Of a stretch of 10,488 nt of DNA, positions 1 through 7,683 are shown piece by piece. Where the stretch lies: positions 1-10,488 of the forward strand of contig MU625155.1 of the NCBI GenBank assembly GCA_025349905.2. The letters are read 5' to 3'. The first letter of the stretch is position 1, and every line of letters begins with the position of its first letter. The stretch comes from Blastocladiella britannica (lineage: Eukaryota > Blastocladiomycota > Blastocladiomycetes > Blastocladiales > Blastocladiaceae). Below the pieces are notes generated by a model, which was not told the origin of the DNA, searched no databases, and saw nothing but the letters and a program-made list of their open reading frames with translations. Both the position numbers and the translations under genes were made by a program.

Positions 1-131
1 GCCCATGCCAGGCGCAGCGACGGCCACAGGTAGCTAGGTGCAAGGTGAGCGAGGTGCGCGTGTGGGCGGCATGTTTCCAGAATACCGAGCAGGAGGTTGT
101 CGGGGAGAGCAGCCAAGATGTCGGTAGTCAT
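1..131 (-). CDS. F-box-like protein, N-terminal fragment (runs off left edge)
   Basis: Reading leftward from an ATG at 129-131, the frame stays open for 43 codons to the window edge. The protein starts MTTDILAALPDNLLLGIL and continues with a Cys/His/Leu-rich stretch ending in LRLAW. The LPxxLLxxIL core is the signature of F-box helix 1, which binds Skp1 in SCF ubiquitin ligases. The start closely parallels the gene at 3383-4696 (MTTPIARLPNELLGDVL, a PxAH motif, then LAWA), so the two look like paralogues on the same strand. The ATG is the first in frame, and the DNA upstream of it is non-coding in character. The body of the protein lies outside the window; by analogy it would carry ankyrin-like repeats. 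The F-box call rests on motif recognition only. Confidence 0.6.
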   Translation of the reverse strand, partial: MTTDILAALPDNLLLGILETCRPHAHLAHLAPSYLWPSLRLAW

Positions 132-1211
132 TTTTGTCCAAAAGAGAGTCCATCCTTGAATGACGCTATTGTTTTGGTTGATCTATCGAATGGCATCCAG
201 ATCGCGTGCTGTGTTGTTGGATTCGATCGCGTTTTTTTTTTTTCTCTTGCTGTCGGCCGTGGTGTGATGCATCAGCGACTGTCGGGAGCCAGCAATCGTT
301 TGAGCAAGCAAAGCGAACGAAAAAATCTTATTGGCGAGGAAGTGGGTTGCAAGTCAGTGCACACAGCACGAGGTTGATCATTGGCGTCTTGGCCGAGACA
401 ATTTCATTATCGCCACCGACCCCTTACGCGGTGGTTATGCGTGTTTGAATCGGCAATATAATGGCAGGAAGAGGAGAGAGAGGATCTAATTTCCCTTCCT
501 ATGTATGAGGTCCGCCCGACATAAACACAAAAACTCTTGCTGCCTGCAATAAAAATCAACGATTCAGGATCCGTGGCGAGAGGATCCTGCCTTAAATAGT
601 CTGGCCGTGCCTGCAAAAACACTTGGATCTCTGGTTGATTGGAAAATATATTACGAAGGCATGGATCCTGTGCCCATTTTTCGTCATCTTTTGGCCTCGG
701 CCGGTGCCTGATCATTTTGCCATATGGATCCACTCGGATTTCTGAACTGATCACGAATGCGGTTGCTGGACTGGGTTGATCCCCGAGCTTTGCTTGCCCG
801 TTGTTAATAATTAAAATGTGTCCAGTTGACGAAAGTACACGAGAGTATGATCGTGCTGCCGTATTGGAGGCGTCGTAACCATGCTACCCTTTCTCCATGT
901 CGCACACAAACAGACCAATCAGCAAAAAAAAAAAAAAAACATGCTTTGACCAGTTGGGAGCGCTAGGAACAAATGGAATGCACTTCTGCTGTGCTTTTGA
1001 TGCCATGTGTCTCAGCCGTCCTTTCTCACCTATATTGGGAGCAGCGGCGGCTGACGGTTTACCATGATCCACCTCCGCCTAACTTTCTCTGAAAAACTCA
1101 CTCCCCTTCCCAAGTCAAGTCAATCCAAGTAACGGAATTTAATGTCAAAATGGAACCGTTTTTTTTTTTTTCATAATCACTCAAAGAGCCTTATTCATCC
1201 AACCGCTTCTG
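132..1211. other. Long intergenic region without a supported gene
   Basis: About 1.1 kb separates the left-edge gene from the 3' end of the 611-residue gene. Open frames here are short, begin at non-ATG codons or look compositionally random. Visible structure: T12 at 232-243, A16 at 924-939, T13 at 1159-1171, and ten GATC tetranucleotides between 483 and 852, four of them GGATCC. It should contain the promoter of the left gene and the 3' UTR of the right gene. The nearest poly(A)-like hexamer for the latter is AATAAG on the minus strand (plus 1190-1195), about 20 nt past the stop. No tRNA, rRNA or transposon terminus was recognised. Confidence 0.6.
330..384 (-). promoter_or_regulatory. Pair of CGCCAAT boxes upstream of the left F-box-like gene
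   Basis: ATTGGCG occurs on the plus strand at 330-336 and 380-386, exactly 50 bp apart. On the minus strand these read CGCCAAT, about 200 and 250 bp upstream of the ATG at 131. CCAAT pentamers are the binding core of the fungal HAP/NF-Y complex. The identical heptamer and the distance suit a promoter element, but function is inferred. Confidence 0.3.
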
Positions 1212-3047
1212 CTATTCCAACATAAATGGGACCTTGCGCATGACTGTCACATCGTGAAGCCAAGTCCCGGGCTCAGTCCGCCATGAGCTGCTGCCGCCGC
1301 CAGGAAGCACGAGTGGACAGCCGGCGGCCAAGTGCGCCTGCAACCACCTCTCGAGCGTGACGACGTCGTTGCACGTGAACAATGAGTTCCATTTCCAAGT
1401 CGTGGGGATCAACGCCTTGATATCGATGCCGGAATGCAAGCACTGCCAGTACGTTGTCGTGTAGGATTGAAGCTCCAGCTGGGTCAGGTCGTGCGTTTCG
1501 ATGTCGGTGGCAATGGCAGCAACGAAGTCGAGCGTAAATAGCATAGGCACAAATGGATCAGCAGGCCAAATGCGCTGGAAATCGGCCTTGGAGTCGCCAT
1601 CAAGGCAGATCAAGTCGAGATGGATGATAAACCACGTTTGGATCCTCAGCGAATTGTGTTTGATGGCATTCATGCAAAGGCCAATCCAGTTTTCTTTCTT
1701 AAGCTGCATGTGCGCGTGACACCACTCGACCACCTCCACGTGATCTTCCATCGTCATGATCCCTGGTGCCGGAAAACGAGTCAAGTCCTGGGGTGGCAGC
1801 TCAGCACAGTGGAACTCCCACCACTGCAATACGGCTAACTGCGCAGTCGTGACAGCCGTTACCACCAAACCTCGTCCCCATTTCATTTGTACCGTGTTTG
1901 TTGATTGCAAGAGCGCGTCCAGCATCCCCACGTCTCCCTGGCGTACAATTTCAGCGACCACATCGGCGGTTACTTTGAGTTTAAGGCCAAGAGTAGCGCA
2001 CTTTTCGATGCACCACTGCAACACCAGTGGCTCCGGGTACTTTGGCCCAAGGAGCCCAGTCACGTCCACCTCATCTGTTTTCCAGTCAGATGGGAAGGCA
2101 AATGCGCTTTGTATGGATTCGTTCCAGAGCGACCCAGACCAATGCGAGTACTGCCAGAGCCATTCGGCGTTTGTGATGTTGCTGTCAGTGCACCACCGAA
2201 GCTGCTTGATGGCTCTACTCGAACCAAACGTGTGGGCGGGAGTCCGAAAAGTACAAAACCGCGTCCACCACCAGTCAAGTACACTGGTCGGCCCATTGGC
2301 AAGCGTTTGGTCGATAATCTGGGCAAAGATCGGTGGAGTTGGAAGCTCGGAACAGTCAGCCATGTTCACCCAATGCCAGTCAAGGACTTGGATCAAACCC
2401 TCAGCCGAGATAAAGTCCACGAGGTCGGGCAGATCAATCGTGCTCATATCGTCGATGGAGGCGATCCACTGGAGAAAGAGAGTCATGTCGCCATTTGCCT
2501 TGGTGGACAGCGGTGCAAGTTGTTCGTCCAGCTGGTTCAAGTACCCGCGATCTAGGCCCCACTGGATAACTTCAATGTGCCCTTTGGATGCGGCCCTGTT
2601 CCACGGCCAGTTGGGCCATATCAATGGGAGCTGGTATGCCTCTGCGACGCCAACAAACCACTCTAATACGTGCAGTCGTCCGTGCTCGATCGCCGTATCC
2701 ACAAAAAGCGTGCTGTTGCGAATAAACCACACGCCGCGGGCTGGCGAAGTCGGGCCGGCCAGTTCCCACAGCTGGACCAGTGCTGACAAGTCGCCCAGTT
2801 GGGCTGCCTTGTCGAGTGCTCGAGCGAGACCATTGTAGAGGACATGACGCGGGTAGTGACGCAGCAGTTGTTTGTGGCCGTGCTTGACAGCAAGAGCAGA
2901 GCTGAATTCACGAAAACCACGCGAGAGGACCGCGGAGAGCACCATGTCGTGTCGTGGAAGCGCATTCATGATCGAAAAGGCCGCTTCGGGCGAGGACGCG
3001 GCACCAGCAGCATACTCGAGAATCCGATAATTAACGTGGTCAATCAT
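1212..3047 (-). CDS. Ankyrin-like repeat protein with Trp-containing units, 611 aa
   Basis: A single uninterrupted frame runs from ATG (3045-3047) to TAG (1212-1214). The N-terminal 50 residues (MIDHVNYRILEYAAGAASS...) resemble the divergent F-box-like start of this family, but without a clear LPxxLL core. The rest is built of about 30-35-residue units, each with a hydrophobic-hydrophobic-x-Trp signature: VLEW (127), VIQW (160), FLQW (191), VLDW (221), VLDW (256), QLRW (282), VLQW (342), VLQW (406), VVEW (439) and LERW (565). Several follow a G-x-hydrophobic or H-x-x-V lead-in (EHGRLHVLEW, KGHIEVIQW), as in ankyrin helix pairs. Ankyrin-type solenoids bind proteins, so a scaffold or ubiquitin-ligase substrate receptor is plausible but unproven. 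No signal peptide or membrane segment is visible. A 360-codon open frame on the opposite strand (1756-2838) is an antisense shadow. The length, clean frame and periodicity make this a confident gene with an unassigned function. Confidence 0.85.
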   Translation of the reverse strand: MIDHVNYRILEYAAGAASSPEAAFSIMNALPRHDMVLSAVLSRGFREFSSALAVKHGHKQLLRHYPRHVLYNGLARALDKAAQLGDLSALVQLWELAGPTSPARGVWFIRNSTLFVDTAIEHGRLHVLEWFVGVAEAYQLPLIWPNWPWNRAASKGHIEVIQWGLDRGYLNQLDEQLAPLSTKANGDMTLFLQWIASIDDMSTIDLPDLVDFISAEGLIQVLDWHWVNMADCSELPTPPIFAQIIDQTLANGPTSVLDWWWTRFCTFRTPAHTFGSSRAIKQLRWCTDSNITNAEWLWQYSHWSGSLWNESIQSAFAFPSDWKTDEVDVTGLLGPKYPEPLVLQWCIEKCATLGLKLKVTADVVAEIVRQGDVGMLDALLQSTNTVQMKWGRGLVVTAVTTAQLAVLQWWEFHCAELPPQDLTRFPAPGIMTMEDHVEVVEWCHAHMQLKKENWIGLCMNAIKHNSLRIQTWFIIHLDLICLDGDSKADFQRIWPADPFVPMLFTLDFVAAIATDIETHDLTQLELQSYTTTYWQCLHSGIDIKALIPTTWKWNSLFTCNDVVTLERWLQAHLAAGCPLVLPGGGSSSWRTEPGTWLHDVTVMRKVPFMLE

Positions 3048-3136
3048 GATATTTTTGACGAGTGAAGAAGAAGCCTAGCTATCATGGCGCAAGGGCCGGA
3101 TCCCTCACCAGGCGTGTGCAAGTACACGAATACTCT

Positions 3137-3144
3137 TTACGTCA
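3137..3144 (-). promoter_or_regulatory. CRE/ATF-like site TGACGTAA
   Basis: The octamer TGACGTAA on the minus strand differs by one base from the palindromic cAMP-response element TGACGTCA bound by bZIP factors of the ATF/CREB type. It sits about 90 nt upstream of the 611-residue gene. A single short motif is weak evidence. Confidence 0.2.
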
Positions 3145-3164
3145 ATCAAAAACCCTCATTCCAT

Positions 3165-3170
3165 TTTATT
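3165..3170 (-). terminator. Candidate poly(A) signal AATAAA
   Basis: Plus-strand TTTATT reads AATAAA on the minus strand, downstream of the stop at 3383. It is the only canonical hexamer in the gap between this gene and the next. The distance of about 215 nt is long but feasible. Confidence 0.3.
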
Positions 3171-3382
3171 CCATATCTCGTACACCTGCCTGCTGAGCAA
3201 TCTCGAGTACTCTTGGGATGCCCCTGGACACTGGCCTCAGGGCCTTGGTCGATGATGTGCCGCACTGGCCATGGGGCCCAGCAGCATGACTTGGTGTGCG
3301 TGGGCAGTGCTGGATCCCATCATACCTGCCCATATTTAAAGCCGTCAATCTTCAACAAAAAAAGCAAGAGACTGGAACAGCA

Positions 3383-4696
3383 TTACACACCATACTCGAT
3401 CACTGCGTCCACGCCGCCGTCGATAAAGGAACACGCCGAGACAATGACTGGCAGAACTTTGTCGCTGGGAAGATCGGCCATGAGGAACCGCATGGCAATG
3501 GCTGGTGTGAATAAGCCCAGCTGCGCAAACTCGGGAAACAGATCGTAGTGCCCAGCAGCAGCCCAGCAACAAAGACGTTGAACTGGCCCCCGCATATAGG
3601 CTCGGCGCTCCTCGAGATCTGGCATGGCCAGCAGTCGCGGTTTGTCGACTTGTGTGAAGAACAAGTGCATGGTTGCATACTCGCATGCTTCAGTCGAGAG
3701 CACAGCCAAAGGCCCAACTTGTTCAGCCGGGTACTCGTACCCGCAGTCCACTAGCCACTGCCAGGTCGGGGCCACCCGGTCCGCAGTCGGCAAGTGGATC
3801 AATGATGAAACGAAAAACCGTGTGGGTCCCAGGAGTGACAGAAACGCTGTGAGCGAGCGTTTTTCCACCGCCAGCTCGGATGTCAGAAAATCGAGGACTG
3901 CAACCCGACCTTCACTCGCTGCCACCATTGCCCAGTACATGGGTAGCGTGATCAGGAGCTGAACCACGGCAGTGTTGCCATCTCCAAGTGGGATCGCTGA
4001 GAGGTGCCGGCGGGACGTGAGCCGGCCGTCCAGGCCCAACCGCGTCCACAAATAGACCGGTGCAGTGGCGGTAGTCAATGTGGGGAGCAATGACTGGAGG
4101 CGGCAGACCACGTCCATGAACTGATCCAACTCGCCCATGTACAAATAAAGAATCGGTAACTGCAACGCCTCGGGGGCCGGACGTAGGCGCGCCATCGCCA
4201 AGCGCGTTTTCAGAGGCTCGGGCGTGTCATACTTCCAGATATCGACCTCGTCGTCATAAAAGTAGGGCACCTCCCAAGCGCGCACCACCTGCTCCAGTGG
4301 CAGGCTGGCGACAGATTGGAGTCGACTTGGCCTCAGCATCCAGTCAACAATTGCTGGGACCGAGAATGGCGAGGGCACGAGCGCCAGCTCTCGAGTGACT
4401 TTTTAGTTGCGAACAACTTGTTGAGCAAGGATTTCATGAGCCAGGTGGCCGGGGTCGGCATGCCGCGCGTATCGGGAAAGTCGAACCAGCCCCTTTTCGA
4501 TCCGCGAGCTGTACTTGGAATCGATTTGCGCTATGCACGCATGGTCTGCAGACGCGACAATGTGGTGTGCCCATGCCAGTGCCACGGGCAGATTCGCGAT
4601 CCCAGAACATGCTGCCATTATATGGGCGCCGGGTGATGCGGTGACTAGCACGTCTCCGAGGAGCTCGTTTGGTAAGCGCGCGATTGGGGTTGTCAT
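3383..4696 (-). pseudogene. F-box-like/ankyrin-like protein gene split by an in-frame TAA
   Basis: An ATG at 4694-4696 opens 97 codons with an F-box-like start (MTTPIARLPNELLGDVL, then LALAWAHHIV is closely matched by VALAWAHHIV). The frame stops at TAA (4403-4405) and then continues in the same frame for 339 codons to TAA at 3383-3385. The second part has ankyrin-like helices (YWAMVAASEGRVAVLDFL, about 150 residues past the stop) and Trp motifs such as WQWLVDCGYE. Without the stop the protein would have 437 residues. The sequence reads as protein on both sides of the stop, and no ATG starts the second part, so this looks like one gene with a nonsense codon. The alternative is an unrecognised intron: the only phase-matched GT-AG pair I find (4486 to 4388, 99 nt) has no pyrimidine tract and is longer than most introns here. 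It starts like the left-edge gene and shares orientation with the 611-residue gene. Confidence 0.65.
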
Positions 4697-4896
4697 TTTG
4701 CAATTGAATCGTACAGCTGAAGGAGCAATTCCTTCATGGATTGGTGAAGATGACGAGCACCTCAATTCACACCCACTGCGAGGACGTTTGGATCGTGCAG
4801 GATTTTGGCACAATAATAGTTAGAAACCGTCTCTTTCCCATTGTCCATTGATCAATAATAGCCGATCAAAATACTCCCACCTCGACAACCCGGACA
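4697..4896. promoter_or_regulatory. Divergent intergenic region with CCAAT box and ATTGATCAAT palindrome
   Basis: This 200 bp lies between the start of the minus-strand F-box-like gene and the plus-strand decayed helicase locus. A minus-strand CCAAT (plus 4740-4744) lies 44 nt upstream of the ATG at 4696. A perfect 10-bp palindrome, ATTGATCAAT, sits at 4847-4856 next to an AT-rich stretch. Either could be a promoter element; nothing else was recognised. Confidence 0.3.
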
Positions 4897-5599
4897 TTGC
4901 GAAAGCGCACCGTGGTCGTGGCCACTGTTGACTCGTCTCCATCATCATCAGACGACGACGATGCTCCCCTCCAAGCCCAAAACGCGCGCGTCGTGCAGTG
5001 GCACCTCTGGCAACACGTGGTCAGGCCACCTGTGGTCACAAACTGGCGAATGACGACGAATCGCTGGCAGCTCCCAGTGCCATTGATGAGCGCATCCCTG
5101 TGGCCGAACTCTCAGCCCAACAGCAAGGGTTGCCTGCTGCCCTTGTGCTCATGCACTTTCAACAAAATTTGCTGCCTGCCCCTACACTACAAGTCAATTT
5201 ATCTTGGACAGAGCCAAAGGTAGTTCACTATTCATATGCTTCGAATGACCCAAAAGCACTTTTACTCACCCGTTTTCTTTCAGCAGATCTCTTATTCTGG
5301 GTGATTGCACTGTCATGTCCTCAGTGGAGCAGTTCTGAGTACCGCCCACACTGATCACACCAAACGGAACTTATATGGGTCCAGACAACACCATGCTTGG
5401 CAAGGTCTTCCCATTGGCCATCGAGCCTGTGTACATCTGCATGCACTCTGTGATCAAGGATGAAGATGGGGAATTCTACTACCAGCACCTGCACAGATCA
5501 TGTTCAAAATTCTGGCCTGTGAATGAGACAGTCACCTATTGGCTGCCAGCAGCAGAATGGACCTTTGCCAATGCTCTCGACATCAAACCAGCTCGTTGA
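4897..5599 (+). pseudogene. Decayed coding segment upstream of the helicase relic
   Basis: Protein-like sequence appears in three successive frames. Frame A (4897-5000) gives an acidic Ser/Asp run (DSSPSSSDDDDAPLQAQ). A second frame (about 5030-5219) gives ANDDESLAAPSAIDERIPV and QQGLPAALVLMHFQQNLLP. A third (5348-5599) gives a Trp/Cys/His-rich stretch including KDEDGEFYYQHLHRSCSKF and ends at TGA 5597-5599. A plausible intron with GTAGTT donor and pyrimidine-rich TTTTCTTTCAG acceptor spans 5220-5283, but joining it meets TGA at 5302-5304, and the next open frame is cut by TGA at 5336-5338. No in-frame ATG opens the first segment. I do not recognise a domain. It is most likely the N-terminal part of the same ancestral gene as the helicase relic, since strand and order agree and no intact gene intervenes. 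It could also be a separate dead gene, because an AATAAA follows at 5709. Confidence 0.4.
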
Positions 5600-5728
5600 G
5601 GCGAGGACGAGGGGTTGAGGTTATACGAGGATAGGTCGAGTCCGTGGGCCAGTTGTTTGTATTGTTAAAAACATGCCTTCAGAAACCTCCTCACACCAAT
5701 AACTACTTAATAAAACTCCTACGACTCA
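5600..5728. other. Junction where the helicase ATPase lobe is missing
   Basis: Only 129 nt separate the upstream coding remnant from the sequence that resembles the end of SNF2 lobe 1. A complete lobe 1 with Walker A and DEAH motifs needs several hundred codons. Neither motif was seen here or in the flanks. All frames contain stops, and an AATAAA is present at 5709-5714. This is the likely deletion breakpoint. Confidence 0.4.
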
Positions 5729-7608
5729 ATGCGCCACAAATGGCATGTAAATCTGCCCGAGTATGCTGCCGACTCTCTGACACAAGCCCTTGCTCGCTGC
5801 TGCCTTGGTTTCGTTGCCCCCACCGCGCCATCTGTCCTGCCCATCGAGTACTCTGAGATCCCGATCTACCTCTCAGAGACCGAGACAATGATCCTTGGCC
5901 TTGGCGCAACTCTTGACCCTGACAATGACGAACTCGCGGTGCGTGCAATGCAACACCACCACATGGTTTATTACCATCTGGACCCCAATACCCATCTCGA
6001 AGTGATTCCAAGTCCGAAACTACCTCTCTGGTACTGGGTCGTGCAAGTCGTGTCCCAATCGAACCAGCTCTTTTCTGGCGGGTCTGGCTTGAGTCCATTT
6101 GTGGGCAGCATGCTCAGCGCTCGTGTGACGATTCAGACGGACGACGCGCACCACTGCGGATTCCAAACCGATCGTGGCCTGGCCGCCGCTGATTTACTGG
6201 AATGGCTGAGGAACGCGCATTTCCCAAGCATCATAAGCAAGAGCATCCAGTATGGAACCTCTCCGGAAAGGAGCGCAAGCGACTCCGCAATAACAACCAG
6301 CACAAGAATGGCACGTACGAGTTGCCATCGATCGAGCAAAAGACGCTTATCAAGAACCGATACGAGGAGGTTTGGATGCGGATTCTTGTATTTTCAAGAT
6401 GGGTGCATCGAATCGAGGAGGACGATGACGGTGATCCGCCGATGCCGGCAACCACGTGCGAGCACTGTCACGCCGTGGACACGGACACAGTCGTCCTGTT
6501 TTTCAGCAGCCACAAGAGCTCGCGGCAGATGTGCAGGACCTGTTGCGACGCGCTTCACTCGGAATTGATGGCTTCCCAGGCGCCGGATGACGAGGGGAAG
6601 CCTATGCTCATGTGCTTTCCACGTGGTTACGAGAAGACGCACTTGGCGGCCGAGCAGTTTTTACAAGGGCGACTGACCTCGCAACGGATCTTTGCGGCGC
6701 ACAAGCAATCGCCGCTGCTGCTCGACCGGTTGAACGAGCCCACCAGCGCAAAAAAAAAACCACCAAACCCTCGCAAGTATCCCATAATCGAGTGGCAGAT
6801 ATTTCGGTCCCACAATTTATTGACATTTGCGGGTCGCGCGTGACACAACTTGTGTATCACACTGCTCGCCTCGTGGAGAAGGCCGGTCCCGTTGCGGCCA
6901 AGGTGGTGGTGTTTTGCGAGTACCCCAGCAAATCAACCTGCTCCATGACGCCCTGGTTTGCGCTGGGATTCGGTGTGCGGCGGTCCGGCATGGCGTTCAC
7001 ACGTACCATCCGCTGCGCGCTTTCAAGGTCGGGCTAGCACCTGGCGCTCCGTCACATGGCATTCCCATTGATACGAGACCGGCGTCGGTACTAATCTTGC
7101 CATACTCGATTTGCGACGCGTCGTTGAGCTTGACAGAGGCTACGCACGTTATCTTTTCGCACCCGTACGCGGGCTCAGATACCGCCATCAAGTTCTTGAC
7201 TTTCAAGTCAGGACAAGCCGGCAGCAGCATGGATTGGTCGGACGCCGACAAGGCGAGAAGGACGTCGGAGTACGAGCAACGGAAATGGCGTGAGATCGAG
7301 CGCCGTGCTGTGGCCTGCATTATTCGGCGTATGTCCTTTCCTCTTCCATCTCCTTTTCAGTGCACTGATCCAGTAATCATCACTTAGCCGGGCAGACCCG
7401 ATCGGTCCAAGTGACCCGGTTCTACGCGGCATTCACGCGCGAGTCCACGCTCGCAACCGGATTCGGAAACCCAATGGCGTTCACGGCCGAGAAGTCCACC
7501 GTCGCGGCCGTCGAGCGAGACCGGCAAAACCGGCACCCTGGGTACGGGATCGGCAACGGAACGGACCGGTCCGCGGACGCGGTTATTTATGGCAACTGCC
7601 AGAGTTGA
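5729..7608 (+). pseudogene. SNF2-type helicase relic: lobe 2 plus Cys-rich segment, lobe 1 missing
   Basis: SNF2 ATPases translocate on DNA using two RecA-like lobes. From ATG 5729 one frame gives about 155 residues including IPIYLSETETMIL, which resembles the LS-x-x-E segment closing lobe 1. A shift near 6193-6225 leads to a basic/acidic linker with CEHC (6457-6468) and CRTC (6532-6543), a possible degenerate RING or zinc ribbon. A second shift at the A10 run (6750-6759) enters lobe 2: VPQFIDICGSRVTQLVYH, then KVVVFCEYPSK (motif IV). A third shift at AAA 6930-6932 gives INLLHDALVCAGIR, VLILPYSICDASLSLTEA (motif V) and THVIFSHP. The intron at 7329-7387 joins IIR to PGQTRSVQVTRF (motif VI), and the frame ends at TGA 7606-7608. 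Motif VI reads AVACIIRPGQ where the family has AIGRVHRIGQ, so the first arginine is lost. Lobe 1 and its ATP site are absent. Assembly indels could explain some shifts but not the missing lobe. Confidence 0.6.
7329..7387 (+). other. Intron in the helicase relic (59 nt)
   Basis: The donor is GTATGT and the acceptor CACTTAG, with an internal pyrimidine-rich stretch. Removal joins C|CC in frame and restores the SNF2 motif VI sequence R-P-G-Q-T. The 59-nt length matches the introns of the neighbouring permease gene. Confidence 0.75.
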
Positions 7609-7613
7609 AAAAC

Positions 7614-7619
7614 AATAAA
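7614..7619 (+). terminator. Poly(A) signal AATAAA
   Basis: A canonical hexamer lies 6 nt after the stop at 7606-7608 of the helicase relic. This 3' end converges on the permease, whose stop is at 7684. Confidence 0.5.
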
Positions 7620-7683
7620 AGAAAGACGCAGCGTTGTTGCGCCAATTGCTCATCCCAATCTAATAGTTCCAGCATCTAGAACT

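Larger units (their letters stand above)
3048..3382. other. Intergenic region between two tandem minus-strand genes
   Basis: These 335 bp must hold the 3' UTR of the upstream F-box-like gene and the promoter of the 611-residue gene. A minus-strand AATAAA lies at 3165-3170, about 215 nt past the stop at 3383. A TGACGTAA element (plus 3137-3144) lies about 90 nt upstream of the ATG at 3047. No gene was found. Confidence 0.5.

Noticed and set aside
45..377. A 110-codon plus-strand frame
   Set aside because: It begins at GTG, runs through the T12 tract, and is antisense to the better supported F-box-like start at 131.
407..754. A 115-codon minus-strand frame
   Set aside because: It starts at GTG, has no recognisable domain, and covers the GATC-rich AT-biased region. 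Its length is compatible with chance.
924..939. A16 as the poly(A) tail of a retrotransposed element
   Set aside because: No upstream coding remnant, AATAAA or target-site duplication was seen. Similar T12 and T13 tracts occur nearby, so simple homopolymers are more likely.
884..1072. A 62-codon minus-strand frame with a Phe run
   Set aside because: It starts at GTG, and the Phe run is a translation of the A16 tract.
132..1211. Possible tRNA or other small RNA gene
   Set aside because: No cloverleaf-consistent A/B box pair or TTCGA-type loop was found by eye in either strand.
1756..2838. A 360-codon ATG-started open frame on the plus strand
   Set aside because: It lies wholly antisense to the 611-residue gene, shows no repeat periodicity or domain, and is low in hydrophobic-core patterning. 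It is best explained by codon bias of the real gene.
4515..4823. A 102-codon plus-strand frame
   Set aside because: It is antisense to the F-box-like exon and has no domain.
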